Virus record (IMG/VR): IMGVR_UViG_3300012000_000005
Location: 1-64,000 of that record
Strand: one strand, 5' to 3'
Length of the DNA: 64,000 bases
Source of the DNA: a virus
The notes beneath the pieces are model-generated. The model saw only the letters and a list, made by a program, of their open reading frames with translations, was not told the origin of the DNA and ran no database searches. The position numbers were made by a program, and so were the translations under genes. Position 1 is the first letter of the stretch, and every line of letters starts with the position of its first letter. Shown here piece by piece: positions 31,638-41,585 of the stretch.

Positions 31638-32050
31638 TGGCAATTAAATTACAATTACGTCGTGGTACGGCGTCAGAATGGTCAACAACTAACCCTCTTC
31701 TTTCCGAAGGTGAACTAGGTCTTGAGCTTGACACTGGAAAGTTTAAAGTTGGCAATGGAACTCAAAACTGGAATGCGTTAGTATATGCATCTGGTATACA
31801 GGGACCTACAGGACCACAAGGACCAGCAGGCTCAAACGGCGCTGCAGGTGCAAACGGTTCTGCGGGACCACAAGGACCAACAGGCTTGCGTGGACCAACA
31901 GGTGCACAAGGCCCCGCTGGAGACGGTGGAGTTGGTCAACTACTTGCTATGGATGCGCAGTTAGAACTTGGAATATTCTTTCCGCGTTATTCACAGACAC
32001 GTACTACTACTGTTGTACAAACCGTTATTCCACCAATTTCGCTTATCTAG
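31637..32050 (+). CDS. Mtd_N-like fibre adaptor with collagen-like stalk
   Basis: Residues 1-50 ([38 protein letters not shown]) match the N-terminal domain of phage tropism and fibre proteins (Mtd_N type). About 14 Gly-X-Y triplets ([19 protein letters not shown]) and a short C-terminal tail follow. It probably attaches to the larger collagen-like fibre gene upstream, whose stop it overlaps. No variable repeat or reverse transcriptase is present. Confidence 0.75.
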   Translation: MAIKLQLRRGTASEWSTTNPLLSEGELGLELDTGKFKVGNGTQNWNALVYASGIQGPTGPQGPAGSNGAAGANGSAGPQGPTGLRGPTGAQGPAGDGGVGQLLAMDAQLELGIFFPRYSQTRTTTVVQTVIPPISLI

Positions 32051-32064
32051 GAAGGTAACAATTA

Positions 32065-35000
32065 ATGGCACGTAATATTGCGCCCGAGGATTATGTATTT
32101 AATCCGACTCTTAAGACTATTACTATTGAGCGCTACATCAAGAAAATTCACATCTTCCTTATTGTTAACGCAACAACTAATCAGATTCTTTTTAACTTTT
32201 CTGACCCAGATAAAAAAGCTACGGTCAGCTATATATATCCAGACACAAGCGTATCTAATCCTTACGGAGAAACTAACTATAAAACTGTAATTCAGTTAGA
32301 CGCAGCTATTAGCACAGCGGGTATGACCGCTAATGACACACTTCAAATTGTTGTTGATGATGAGCACCAGAAGGTCACATTTGATGACACCTTTATTGAC
32401 GGAGCGCAGAAGCTTCGTACATCTAGCCCTCAGTCACTTATGGATACTGACTTTGAATACTCAGTACAGCCATCTAAATGGGAGGCGCTATTCCTTCACA
32501 ACAACTACCCATCATTCTTCCCTAAAGGAACTGGTGGTAACTCCCTTGACATCGTGTCTATGACTGGTAATGGAGTTAGACCACGTTCTACTATGACAGT
32601 TACAACTGCGCTTCCTCACGGTCTAACCCCAGGACAGGTAGTATCTGTTCAAGAAACTCTTAACTATCTTGCAGAGGGTACCTCTCTTGTAACTTCAGCG
32701 CCTACCCCTGAAACTTTTACATACACAGCTCGTGGAGTTGTTTCGGGAGACGTTCTTTCTGGAACGCTTACTAGCGTATACGGTGGAGACATTTTTGACG
32801 GCGCTCACATTCCTGGAGGTAACTTCCCAATTGGTGGAGTTAGCACTCTAAAAGATTGGAGAGCTACTACAGACGGTGCGGCACCAGTTTCAAAAGTAAC
32901 AGTTCAATTTGAACAGCCACACGGTGTTTATCCAGGAGCACTTATTGTTGTTACTGGTACAAACAGCTTTGATGGTAACTGGTCAGTAAGCGAAGTTCCA
33001 ACAACAAGAACATTATCCTTTCAATTAGACCGTCAGCAGTCTGCTGTGTCAGTTCCTAATACAGCATTAATTCTTACAAAAGGCGACGGATATATCGTAC
33101 ACAGGCCATTTGATGGCGGAGTTTCTTTGACAACTGGTACTAATACAATGGGTAACCAAGTTATTCGTCAAACCCGCCGTTACTTCCGCTACCAGTCTGG
33201 TAAGGGCATTCAGTTCTCAACTGGTGCTCAATTAACTCCAGTATTTGACGTAGAGCAAATGTACTTAAATGGCGGAGCAATTGGACCAGCTATTGTTACA
33301 GTTAAGACTGTACAAGACCATGGTCTACAAGCTGGTGTAGGTATTCAGGTTGAAGGCGTTATTACCCGTGGAGCTTATAATCCTTTTAATGGTGATAACT
33401 TTGTTGTTACTGAAATTATTGATGTTAACACATTTACCTATGCAGTAAATCTAACTCAAACAGTTTCTTTAACTGACCAGAACCCAGCGGGTGTTAACGT
33501 ATACGTACACGCTCGTACTTGGTACGGAGCTGTTACTCGCGCTGGTATGTTTGATGACCAAAATGGTTTCTTCTTTGAATATGACGGAACAAAAATGTAT
33601 GCTTGCCGTCGTCACTCTGAAAAAGAAGCTATTGGACGTATTAACGTAACTAAAGACTCAAGTTTTGTTACTGGTTTATCTACTCAGTTCCGCAAACAGC
33701 TTGTAGTTGGTCAATCAATTGTTATTAAGGGCGCTACATATAGAGTTGTTCAAATTAACTCTGCAACATCCATGAATATTGCCCCTGCTTACAAAGGAAC
33801 GTCTGGTCTTCGTACAAGATTTATGATTACACAGAACGAAAGAATTCCTCAAGAAGAGTGGAACATTGACCGTTTTGACGGTACAGGACCATCTGGTTAC
33901 AAGATGGATATTGGCCGCATGCAGATGATTTATATCGACTATACCTGGTACGGTGCTGGAACTATTCGTTGGGGTATGCGTGGCGTAAATGGAAAGATTG
34001 TTTGGTGCCATAGACTACCTATGAACAACGTCAATAACGCCGCCTATCAGCGTTCAGGTAACTTGCCTGCACGTTATGAAGTATCTAACGACCCTGGTTA
34101 TTTTTCACGTATGTTAGCTGGTGGCTCCGCTGGAGTTATTGGAACACAACTTGGGCCTGATGACAATGTTCTGTGGGTAGAAAACACGGCAGATTGGCCA
34201 GCCGCTGGTTATGTTTGGGTTAGAGATGATACCAACTGCGAAATTATGCGCTACTCTTCAGTAGGAGCGTACGACCCAGTAAAGAAATGCGCACCTATCT
34301 TTATCGCAGAACGTAGAGCATCTGTTACACAAATTTATCCAGATATTCCATTTACTTTTTCTGGAACAAAGTCACGTGTAACATTTACCCCAGATTCCTC
34401 ATTTACTGGTGTTGGAGGAAATCCTCAGGTAGCAGTTCAGTCAATTACTCAAAATTGCGCACCTATCATTAGCCACTGGGGTTCCTCAGTTATTATGGAC
34501 GGTAGGTTTGACGATGACTCAAGCTTTATCTTTACTGGTGGTATGACAAAGCTTCTTAGCGTAGCAGCAGGTGTTCAAAGACCTCTTATTGCTATTCGTT
34601 TGGCACCGACCGTAGATAACGCTATTGCACGTAACTATGGTATTAGAGAGTTAACTAACCGAATGCAATTAAAGTTAAACTCTATTGGTGTTACTACTAA
34701 CGGACAGTTCCGTATAGATGGCTTACTAAACCCAAACAAACTCGAATACACTAGATGGACCGCGGCCCAGATGACTACAACTCGTTCGTCTGTAACTGGA
34801 GCATCTGGCGTTAACACTATTACTATTGCTGATACCTCAGGTACTAACGGTATTGTTCCTGGAATGTTGGTAACAGGAACTGGTATTGGTTCAGGAGCTA
34901 CTATTGCTTCTGTAGCCGCAAACAGAGTAACTTTGTCGGTTGCAAACTCGGGAACTGTTTCTGGAACTATTACCTTTACGCCTCGTTCTGGTTTAGCTGG

Positions 35001-35361
35001 AATTCCAGATGATTGGGGTCGTGACCTCGTTGGTTCTGGTTCTTTGGCTCAGATTATCTACTTTGATAACACTGGTCCTGGAGCTGGTAACGCCCAAACT
35101 GCCTCAGGCCTTGTCACGGGTGGAGACTCTGTAGCGTCTTTCTACTCAGAAAATGGCGCTGGTGGCACCAACTACAACATCTCTAACTATGACCTAAGTA
35201 AAATTAGGGACCTTGGTAACTCAATTCTTAGCGGAAATGGCAATGTATCTAGCCCATCATACCCAAATGGCCCAGACCTACTTGTTATTGCCGCGACAAA
35301 TATCGGTACCGCATCAGCCAATATTGCCGCTCGTATCTCATGGACTGAGGCTCAGGCATAA
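32065..35361 (+). CDS. Large virion structural/appendage protein, 1098 aa
   Basis: The N-terminus (APEDYVFNPTLKTITIERYI, LLIVNATT-like) resembles large structural proteins of cyanophage-type myoviruses. Several beta modules recur (TMTVTTALPHGLTPGQVVSV; VQFEQPHGVYPGALIVVTG; IVTVKTVQDHGLQAGVGIQV), and a central conserved region (MQMIYIDYTWYGAGTIRWGM) is probably the globular core. Near the C-terminus lies GVNTITIADTSGTNGIVPGM, a module also found in the 36106 protein. It is probably a fibre or baseplate-associated protein. Confidence 0.65.
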   Translation: MARNIAPEDYVFNPTLKTITIERYIKKIHIFLIVNATTNQILFNFSDPDKKATVSYIYPDTSVSNPYGETNYKTVIQLDAAISTAGMTANDTLQIVVDDEHQKVTFDDTFIDGAQKLRTSSPQSLMDTDFEYSVQPSKWEALFLHNNYPSFFPKGTGGNSLDIVSMTGNGVRPRSTMTVTTALPHGLTPGQVVSVQETLNYLAEGTSLVTSAPTPETFTYTARGVVSGDVLSGTLTSVYGGDIFDGAHIPGGNFPIGGVSTLKDWRATTDGAAPVSKVTVQFEQPHGVYPGALIVVTGTNSFDGNWSVSEVPTTRTLSFQLDRQQSAVSVPNTALILTKGDGYIVHRPFDGGVSLTTGTNTMGNQVIRQTRRYFRYQSGKGIQFSTGAQLTPVFDVEQMYLNGGAIGPAIVTVKTVQDHGLQAGVGIQVEGVITRGAYNPFNGDNFVVTEIIDVNTFTYAVNLTQTVSLTDQNPAGVNVYVHARTWYGAVTRAGMFDDQNGFFFEYDGTKMYACRRHSEKEAIGRINVTKDSSFVTGLSTQFRKQLVVGQSIVIKGATYRVVQINSATSMNIAPAYKGTSGLRTRFMITQNERIPQEEWNIDRFDGTGPSGYKMDIGRMQMIYIDYTWYGAGTIRWGMRGVNGKIVWCHRLPMNNVNNAAYQRSGNLPARYEVSNDPGYFSRMLAGGSAGVIGTQLGPDDNVLWVENTADWPAAGYVWVRDDTNCEIMRYSSVGAYDPVKKCAPIFIAERRASVTQIYPDIPFTFSGTKSRVTFTPDSSFTGVGGNPQVAVQSITQNCAPIISHWGSSVIMDGRFDDDSSFIFTGGMTKLLSVAAGVQRPLIAIRLAPTVDNAIARNYGIRELTNRMQLKLNSIGVTTNGQFRIDGLLNPNKLEYTRWTAAQMTTTRSSVTGASGVNTITIADTSGTNGIVPGMLVTGTGIGSGATIASVAANRVTLSVANSGTVSGTITFTPRSGLAGIPDDWGRDLVGSGSLAQIIYFDNTGPGAGNAQTASGLVTGGDSVASFYSENGAGGTNYNISNYDLSKIRDLGNSILSGNGNVSSPSYPNGPDLLVIAATNIGTASANIAARISWTEAQA

Positions 35362-35429
35362 TGTCCACGGTTTACTATGGCAAGACATTTAAAAATGCTA
35401 CACTTTTAATAACCTCGGAAGGTAGGTAA
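35361..35429 (+). CDS. Possible 22-aa microORF
   Basis: An ATG overlapping the preceding TAA opens a 22-codon frame (MSTVYYGKTFKNATLLITSE) that ends in the ribosome site of the next gene. It may be a genuine coupling peptide or chance. There is no other support. Confidence 0.25.
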   Translation: MSTVYYGKTFKNATLLITSEGR

Positions 35430-35435
35430 TAACAC

Positions 35436-35774
35436 ATGCCCGATTACTCATCGCTGTCTACGCAGATTACTGCTGTTAAGACAGAGATTACAGATAGTCT
35501 TGCAGCGAGCACATATACCGCACAGGACCTTGTGTTCGTCGCCAAGGCATTAGAAACCCTTGGCAGCCTGCTAGGGGTAAACGACATTGTTGCTGCAACC
35601 GCAGACCGCGTCACAGCAATTACAACTGCTGGTACCTCACAAGTTGCTGCTGTTAACTCAGCTGGCACTACACAGGTTTCTGCAGTTAACACTGCAGGAA
35701 ATACAAAGATAGCTGCTATCCAAGCGGAGTCAGCTAACTTAACCAATCTAGCTTATATAGGAGTACTAGCATAA
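35436..35774 (+). CDS. Small fibre/coiled protein, 112 aa
   Basis: The product begins MPDYSSLSTQITAVKTEITD and has three near-repeats of TTAGTSQVAAVNSAG in its second half, suggesting a trimeric coiled or beta-helical stalk. Similar short proteins accompany tail-fibre genes in other phages. The stop overlaps the next start (TAATG). Confidence 0.65.
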   Translation: MPDYSSLSTQITAVKTEITDSLAASTYTAQDLVFVAKALETLGSLLGVNDIVAATADRVTAITTAGTSQVAAVNSAGTTQVSAVNTAGNTKIAAIQAESANLTNLAYIGVLA

Positions 35775-36079
35775 TGCCAACTACAGTTACACGTTTTAGA
35801 GCAGGTACTGCTGGAACTACAGATGGCTCTGCCTACTCTGTTCCTGCAAGTAATACTGCAATTATTACTAATGTAAATCTTTCAAACAAGACAGGTGCTA
35901 CACGCACAGTCACCGTTACTGTTGGTGGCTTTTCGTACTGCACAGGTCTACAGGTACCGCCAAACGGTACTGTAAACTTCGATACTCGCACAGTGTTGAA
36001 TGCCACAGAAACCATTACAGTTACGGCAGATGTTGCATCTGCAGTTGACTTTTTGATTTCTGGCGTTTTAATTTCTTAA
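35774..36079 (+). CDS. Small beta-sandwich virion protein, 101 aa
   Basis: The strand-rich sequence (TAIITNVNLSNKTGATRTVT, VGGFSYCTGLQVPPNGT) resembles decoration-type proteins that occur beside fibre genes in cyanophages. No enzyme motif is present. It is likely exposed on the virion; this is inferred from family resemblance and position. Confidence 0.6.
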   Translation: MPTTVTRFRAGTAGTTDGSAYSVPASNTAIITNVNLSNKTGATRTVTVTVGGFSYCTGLQVPPNGTVNFDTRTVLNATETITVTADVASAVDFLISGVLIS

Positions 36080-36105
36080 CAACCAGGTAAAGGACAGGTA
36101 TATAA

Positions 36106-39100
36106 ATGGCTATTAGTTCAAGCAAAGAATTTATCGTATTTCCTAACGATAATTCTGGTCGCGTTTACGTTAAAGAGCAGGCCTTTACAGCCAGTGGTAC
36201 CTGGACAGTTCCTGCTGGTGTAACAAGCGCTCAAATCATCCTCGTTGGTGGAGGTGGCGGCGGTGGAGGCGGAAGCCAAAACGTCGCGGGCGGCGGTGGC
36301 GGTGGCGGACAGGTAATTGTTCGTAACCTCGACGTTAATCCACTACAGACCTACACTGTAACAATTGGTGCAGGTGGTCAGGGCGGTCTTGGCGCTCAGA
36401 CTGGTGCAGCTGATGAAACAAGCACACTTCCAGGCGGTAACGGTACTCCTACCTCATTTGGAAACATTACAGTTGCAAACCTTTTGACAAATACAGACTT
36501 TGATTACAACATTCTTGGCTGGGAACCAGACATTACTTTCCGTTCTGCCACTGGTATTTCTGGTCAGTCTGGTATCACCGTATATCCTAATGCTGCTGGT
36601 ATTTCAGTAGGTCAGATTGTATCTGGTGGTAACATTGCTGGTGGTGCGGTTGTTCAGTCTATTACTGGAAACGTAGTAGCGCTATCTCTTGCTAACACAG
36701 GTACAGTGAGCGGTATTATTCGTTTTGACAACGATACTGTTCGTCTACGTCCATCTAACGTATTCTTTAATAACATCTCAGGTGGCGGTGACACAACTAA
36801 CCCACAGACATCAAATACCCCAGGTTCACCATATTTCCAGAACCTATCTAACAACATTTTGATGCCTGAACTATCACAGCTTGAAGAAGCAGCCCTTATC
36901 ACGAACAATAACATTCGTCAGTATGGAACTGCGCTTTCTACCTTTACCATTACCAACGCTGGTGTTCCTACCAAGTTGGCAGAAATGGCTGGCGGATACG
37001 CTAAGTTAGCAACGGGTGTATTAACTGCAACATCAATTACTTTGGATAGCACACTAAATGTTTATCCAGGTATGTCTATTTCAGGAAATGGTTTCCAAGC
37101 TGGAACTACTGTTCTTAGCGTAGATAGCAGCACAGCGATTACAATTTCTGCTGCACTTACATCGCCATTAACTGCCAGTGCTTGTACTGTTTCTTACACA
37201 GGCGCTACTGGTGCTAACGCCCTTATTTGCGGTACTAGCTCCTCAACAGCGTCGGGTAACCCAACATGGGTTCAGTTCTCTAACATGAACTCAACCAGCA
37301 CTTCAAACGGTCTTCAGACATCTGCAGGTTTCCAGGGAGTTCCATATATCCCAGGCACTACCTACACAATGTCTGCTTATGTTTCTACAAACGTAAATAT
37401 CAGCACCTCAACACCAATCCTATTCCAGATTCGTTCAGCGGGAGCTTCTCGTAACGCTATCTCCAGCACTTCATATCAGGGCGGCTCTAACTCAGCAACC
37501 ACTGACTCTATTGATGCTGGTACCGCTAACGGTTTCTTTGTGCGTCAAGCAACTCCAGCAGCCTTGAGTGGGTACGGTGGTTCCTTCTCAACTACAGCTA
37601 ACGCAGGCAACAACTCCACAACAATTACTGTTGCTGATGCAAGCGGTATTTTGCAGAGCATGACCATCACAGGTTCAGGTATTCAGTCAAACACTACAGT
37701 ATCTTCTATTGTGGGAAACACTGTTACTATAAGCCTTCCAACAAACGCTGTTATTACTAACGGTGCTGTTTCATTCAACTCTGGAAACTCTCAGGTACTT
37801 GGTTCAAACGTTACTCCTAGCCAAACACCATGGCGCCGTATCTCAGCAACCTTTACCACACCAACAATTGCAACCACACTTGCTAACAGCATTTATGCGT
37901 TTGGTTCAACACCTCAGTTTATTCACCCAGTAATCATGCTTCAGCAGGGTTCTGTAAACTACTGGTTTGATAACATCCAGCTTGAAGTTGGTAATACAAC
38001 TACAACTTGGCGTCCACCTGTATACCGTGAGGCACAAGCACTTGTTGCTATGTCTAACAACGCACAGGGCGGAAACCTTGAGGCTTCACACCGATTTGTA
38101 AGGTCAGTAGCTGGTACTCAGTACTCAGGTTCTGCATTCGTTGTTGATATGGGTACAGCTAACCAGTACCGTCCAGTGCGTGGATTTATCGAGTTTTTTG
38201 ATAGAGACTACAACTCACTGCTTCGTACAGAAGGCAGCAACGTATTCTTGCCAATCTCTGGTGTTTCAGCGCTAACTCAGCAAATGCCTAACGTTACTTA
38301 TCCAGTACGTGTAGGTGTGACAGCTACAGCTCCTGTTAACACTGCTTGGATGAAGTTTGGTGTCTTTAAGCTTAACGGCACTCAATCAGCTTCAGCTAAC
38401 GCAATTGAACTTGCAATCATGGCTCCACAGCTTGAGGCTGCAGCAGTCCCAACTATTTACAAAGAAGCTGACGGCGTTAACTTTGTATACGCTGGACAAG
38501 CTGGTGTCACACCAATTGTTACAGCAGCAACCATCTCTGCAGAAGGTGGCGGAGGCGGCGGAACATATAACGCTAACTCACTAGTTTGGCAGTACGGTCT
38601 AGAAGGCGGCAACAACGGCGGTCACGCTGCACGTAACGCCCACACTTCTATGACTCTTGCTGGCGGTGGCGCTGGTTCAGGTTCTGCAGGTGGCAACGCG
38701 CTTTCATACATGCCTGGATTCTCAGGCGGTAACACCACTGGTGGTTCTAACATCACTACAGGTACAGCTCAGCAAACATGGCCACTTCGTGGAAACTACG
38801 GTGGTGGCGCATTCTGGCAGACTGGTACAGGCTCAGCTAACATCCCAGGTTGGGGTGGAGACGGTGGTCTTGGACAGTTAATTAACAGTATTAACAGCGG
38901 TTCGCCTATTGGCCTCGCACTTGGTGGCGGTGGCGGTGGCGCTGGCTGGAGCTCTAACTCACAATTCCAAACTTCTCCAGGTCGCGGAAACGGTGGCGGT
39001 GGTAAGGGTGCAGGTACTTGGATTCTTAACCAGTCTGCTGCAACTGCTGATTACTACGCACGTGGCCTTGATGGTATTGCTAACACTGGCGGCGGAGGCG

Positions 39101-39756
39101 GCGGTGGAGGTTCAAACTGGTCCAACGACCCAGCTACCTTCATTAACCACGCAGCTGCAAACGTTGCTGTTAACTATGAAGCGCTATCTGCTGAATACTT
39201 CAAGTGGACACCTATTTACAACGCAACAATCGTTATCTCAGGACAGGCTGGTTTCTACGGTTCAAACGTTCTACGTGTGACTATTCAAGATGTTGGTAAT
39301 GCAAAAATTACTACCACATGGCAGTCATTCCCAATTCTTCCACGCATCCCACTATTCTTCTCAGGTGTGGCTGCACGTCTAACAACTGCTCCTGGTGGTG
39401 TGACATCTTCACAGTTCCCAGGTCTTGCTAAGCGCGTACGTCCAACAGTTCGTTGGAAGAATGACCGTAACATTGTTCTTCGTGAAGACCGTCCAGATTT
39501 CAACATTGTATTTGCTGGTACTAACGCCATCACTTACCTTGGCGCAGCAGGTGCTACATCTGGTTCATGGTTAACTCTTCAGGCTCCAGCTGACGCATCA
39601 TTCTTTGATGTATGCTGGGAATTCCTATACTTTGATGCTGGCGACATCGTTGATGTTGACCTTGGTGGATGCCAGTATCAGGGCTATAAGTCAGACGGCG
39701 GTAACGGTGCTGACGGTTATGCTCTAATCCGCTGGTTTGACAAAGCAGTTCTATAA
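36106..39756 (+). CDS. Giant glycine-rich tail fibre/adhesin, 1216 aa
   Basis: An N-terminal glycine-rich domain (about 30-110, GGGGGGGGGSQNVAGG) is followed by three copies of a beta module with the pattern G-M/Q-x-[IV]-S-G-x-[GN] (near 36560-36724, 37033-37200 and 37611-37785). CBM-like jelly-roll segments ending in QLEVGNTTTTWRPPVYREAQ follow, then further Gly-rich blocks in the C-terminal 450 residues. This build is that of receptor-binding fibres with polyglycine II cores. Codon use is strongly biased, suggesting high expression. A small chaperone-like gene follows. Confidence 0.75.
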   Translation: MAISSSKEFIVFPNDNSGRVYVKEQAFTASGTWTVPAGVTSAQIILVGGGGGGGGGSQNVAGGGGGGGQVIVRNLDVNPLQTYTVTIGAGGQGGLGAQTGAADETSTLPGGNGTPTSFGNITVANLLTNTDFDYNILGWEPDITFRSATGISGQSGITVYPNAAGISVGQIVSGGNIAGGAVVQSITGNVVALSLANTGTVSGIIRFDNDTVRLRPSNVFFNNISGGGDTTNPQTSNTPGSPYFQNLSNNILMPELSQLEEAALITNNNIRQYGTALSTFTITNAGVPTKLAEMAGGYAKLATGVLTATSITLDSTLNVYPGMSISGNGFQAGTTVLSVDSSTAITISAALTSPLTASACTVSYTGATGANALICGTSSSTASGNPTWVQFSNMNSTSTSNGLQTSAGFQGVPYIPGTTYTMSAYVSTNVNISTSTPILFQIRSAGASRNAISSTSYQGGSNSATTDSIDAGTANGFFVRQATPAALSGYGGSFSTTANAGNNSTTITVADASGILQSMTITGSGIQSNTTVSSIVGNTVTISLPTNAVITNGAVSFNSGNSQVLGSNVTPSQTPWRRISATFTTPTIATTLANSIYAFGSTPQFIHPVIMLQQGSVNYWFDNIQLEVGNTTTTWRPPVYREAQALVAMSNNAQGGNLEASHRFVRSVAGTQYSGSAFVVDMGTANQYRPVRGFIEFFDRDYNSLLRTEGSNVFLPISGVSALTQQMPNVTYPVRVGVTATAPVNTAWMKFGVFKLNGTQSASANAIELAIMAPQLEAAAVPTIYKEADGVNFVYAGQAGVTPIVTAATISAEGGGGGGTYNANSLVWQYGLEGGNNGGHAARNAHTSMTLAGGGAGSGSAGGNALSYMPGFSGGNTTGGSNITTGTAQQTWPLRGNYGGGAFWQTGTGSANIPGWGGDGGLGQLINSINSGSPIGLALGGGGGGAGWSSNSQFQTSPGRGNGGGGKGAGTWILNQSAATADYYARGLDGIANTGGGGGGGGSNWSNDPATFINHAAANVAVNYEALSAEYFKWTPIYNATIVISGQAGFYGSNVLRVTIQDVGNAKITTTWQSFPILPRIPLFFSGVAARLTTAPGGVTSSQFPGLAKRVRPTVRWKNDRNIVLREDRPDFNIVFAGTNAITYLGAAGATSGSWLTLQAPADASFFDVCWEFLYFDAGDIVDVDLGGCQYQGYKSDGGNGADGYALIRWFDKAVL

Positions 39757-39766
39757 GGAGTAACTA

Positions 39767-40072
39767 ATGGCTAAATATGCACTGATTGACGGAACACTTG
39801 TAAACTCTGTAGTTGTAGCCGACTCCGAGGAAGGTCTCGGAGTTATGGCTTCACTATTTGAGGTTATAGATGTTACGGCATTAGTTCCACAGCCTTCAAA
39901 GGGCTGGGCATACGAAGGTGGGATTTTTTATCCTCCTAAGTTGACAGACGCCGCTAAAGCACTGTGGGATGGAAAAACATTCACAGACCCTAATATTATC
40001 GATGCAGAGGTTGTAGAAGAAACCCCTGCTATCGAAGAAACACCTGCAACTTCTAGTAGAAAGAGAAAGTAA
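39767..40072 (+). CDS. Small fibre-associated protein, 101 aa
   Basis: MAKYALIDGTLVNSVVVADS with KGWAYEGGIFYPPK resembles short proteins that accompany large glycine-rich fibres, sometimes as assembly factors. The C-terminus is acidic with a basic end (SSRKRK). It lies 10 nt after the fibre gene. Confidence 0.6.
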   Translation: MAKYALIDGTLVNSVVVADSEEGLGVMASLFEVIDVTALVPQPSKGWAYEGGIFYPPKLTDAAKALWDGKTFTDPNIIDAEVVEETPAIEETPATSSRKRK

Positions 40073-40456
40073 ATGGCAATATCATCATCGCCTACGGTGT
40101 TGACCCAGTCTAACGACGCCTACATCAACGCTGGACATACTGGACGTTTGCAGACCTTTTCTGCATCAACTGGTGCAGTAAGTATCAACGTAACTAACGG
40201 ACCTTTTGTCCGTATTGCAAACCCTGTCGGTGCGGTTACCGTAACCTTTGTTGGTATTCCAACTGGTTATGGAAACCTGTGGCAGGTAGAAGTTGCTAGC
40301 CGTGGAGCTAATGCTGTTGCATTTAACAACATCATTTGGGACGGTGGCTCAGCCCCAACTTTAGCTTCAGGTACTAATAAGACTGTTCTTGAGTTCTACT
40401 CATGGGACGGCGGTACCCAAATCTTCGGTCGCGTTAAGTTTGCAACCCTAGCTTAA
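40073..40456 (+). CDS. Virion beta-protein, 127 aa
   Basis: The sequence (TVLTQSNDAYINAGHTGRLQ, NPVGAVTVTFVGIPTGYGNL, WDGGSAPTLASGTNKTVLEF) has the repeated strand pattern of fibre-tip or decoration domains. It begins directly after the preceding stop and ends before a strong terminator, closing the fibre operon. Confidence 0.6.
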   Translation: MAISSSPTVLTQSNDAYINAGHTGRLQTFSASTGAVSINVTNGPFVRIANPVGAVTVTFVGIPTGYGNLWQVEVASRGANAVAFNNIIWDGGSAPTLASGTNKTVLEFYSWDGGTQIFGRVKFATLA

Positions 40457-40471
40457 TTTATAGAAATAGCT

Positions 40472-40506
40472 CCCCGCCGTCCCCAGGGACTGGCGGGGCT
40501 TTTCTA
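40472..40506 (+). terminator. Terminator closing the fibre operon
   Basis: CCCCGCC/GGCGGGG (7 bp) encloses an inner GTCCC/GGGAC stem and is followed by CTTTTC. Confidence 0.85.
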
Positions 40507-40526
40507 TTTAAAGGTACAATTAATTT

Positions 40527-41585
40527 ATGAAAATAGCCGTATACACCATCGCATTAAATGAAGAACAGTTTGTAGAACGCTGGTATAAATCAGCTAAGGA
40601 TGCTGACTATCTCATGATTGCTGACACAGGCTCTGTTGATGAGACTGTAAGTAAGGCTGAAGCCCTAGGAATTGTGTGCCACAAAATTAGCATACGTCCG
40701 TGGCGCTTTGATGACGCCCGCAATGCTGCCCTTGCTTTATTACCTGACAACATTGACTATTGCATATCTTTAGATATGGACGAGTTGCTGGCACCAGGTT
40801 GGAGAAAGGAAATGGAAAAAGTTCCAAAAGGCTCTACACGTATACGCTACGACTACACCTGGAACTTTAACGACGACGGCACCCCAGGCTTAACATTTGG
40901 CGGAGATAAGATTCATGCACGTCACGGTTATCGTTGGGTTCATCCTGTTCATGAGTGCTTGTATACAGACCGTATAGAAGAAAAAGAATACTGGTCTAAG
41001 TTAGGACTGTGGCACAAAGCTGATAACTCTAAATCCCGTGGGCAGTACCTACCTCTTCTTAAACTGTCAATAGAAGAAGACCCAGATAATGACCGTAACG
41101 CCTACTACTACGCTCGAGAGTTATTCTTTCACGGACAGTACGAAGAAGCTAAGGTTCAGTTTGAACGTCACCTTTCCCTGCCAAAAGCTATATGGAAAGC
41201 TGAACGCGCATCGTCTATGCGCTACATAGCCAAGTGTTCTACAGACGAGGCAGAAAAAATTAAATGGTGGAAATTAGCAACTCAAGAAGCACCTGGTAGA
41301 AGAGAGGGGTATGTTGAGTGGGCTAACTACCACTACGACAAAGGTAACTTTACAGAGTGTCTACATCTGTGCAAAAAAGCACTTAATATTAAAGAACGAG
41401 ATATGGACTATTTAAATGAAGCATTTGCTTGGGGCCCTTTGCCTTACGACTTAGCCGCTGTATGTTCCTTTTGGCTTGGTGAAAAAGAAAAAGCGGTTGA
41501 ATATGCGGAGAAGGCGGTAGAGCTAGACCCGACAAATGAGAGATTAAAGAGTAACCTAGAACTTTGTAGGAAGGAGATTGCCTAA
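40527..41585 (+). CDS. GT2-family glycosyltransferase with TPR tail
   Basis: The 352-residue protein starts MKIAVYTIALNEEQFVERWY and has ADTGSVDET and LDMDELLAPGW (DxD at 83-85), the GT-A fold signature of family 2. The C-terminal half carries TPR-like helical pairs (YYYARELFFHGQYEEAKVQF; EKAVEYAEKAVELDPTNERL). Such GT2-TPR proteins glycosylate proteins or surface polymers. It follows the fibre genes, so a fibre is a candidate acceptor. It is a second glycosyltransferase, unrelated to the one at 15696. Confidence 0.85.
   Translation: MKIAVYTIALNEEQFVERWYKSAKDADYLMIADTGSVDETVSKAEALGIVCHKISIRPWRFDDARNAALALLPDNIDYCISLDMDELLAPGWRKEMEKVPKGSTRIRYDYTWNFNDDGTPGLTFGGDKIHARHGYRWVHPVHECLYTDRIEEKEYWSKLGLWHKADNSKSRGQYLPLLKLSIEEDPDNDRNAYYYARELFFHGQYEEAKVQFERHLSLPKAIWKAERASSMRYIAKCSTDEAEKIKWWKLATQEAPGRREGYVEWANYHYDKGNFTECLHLCKKALNIKERDMDYLNEAFAWGPLPYDLAAVCSFWLGEKEKAVEYAEKAVELDPTNERLKSNLELCRKEIA

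Noticed and set aside
31637-32050. Diversity-generating retroelement target, because of the Mtd-like N-terminal domain
   Set aside because: There is no variable C-type lectin end, no template repeat and no reverse transcriptase gene in the window.
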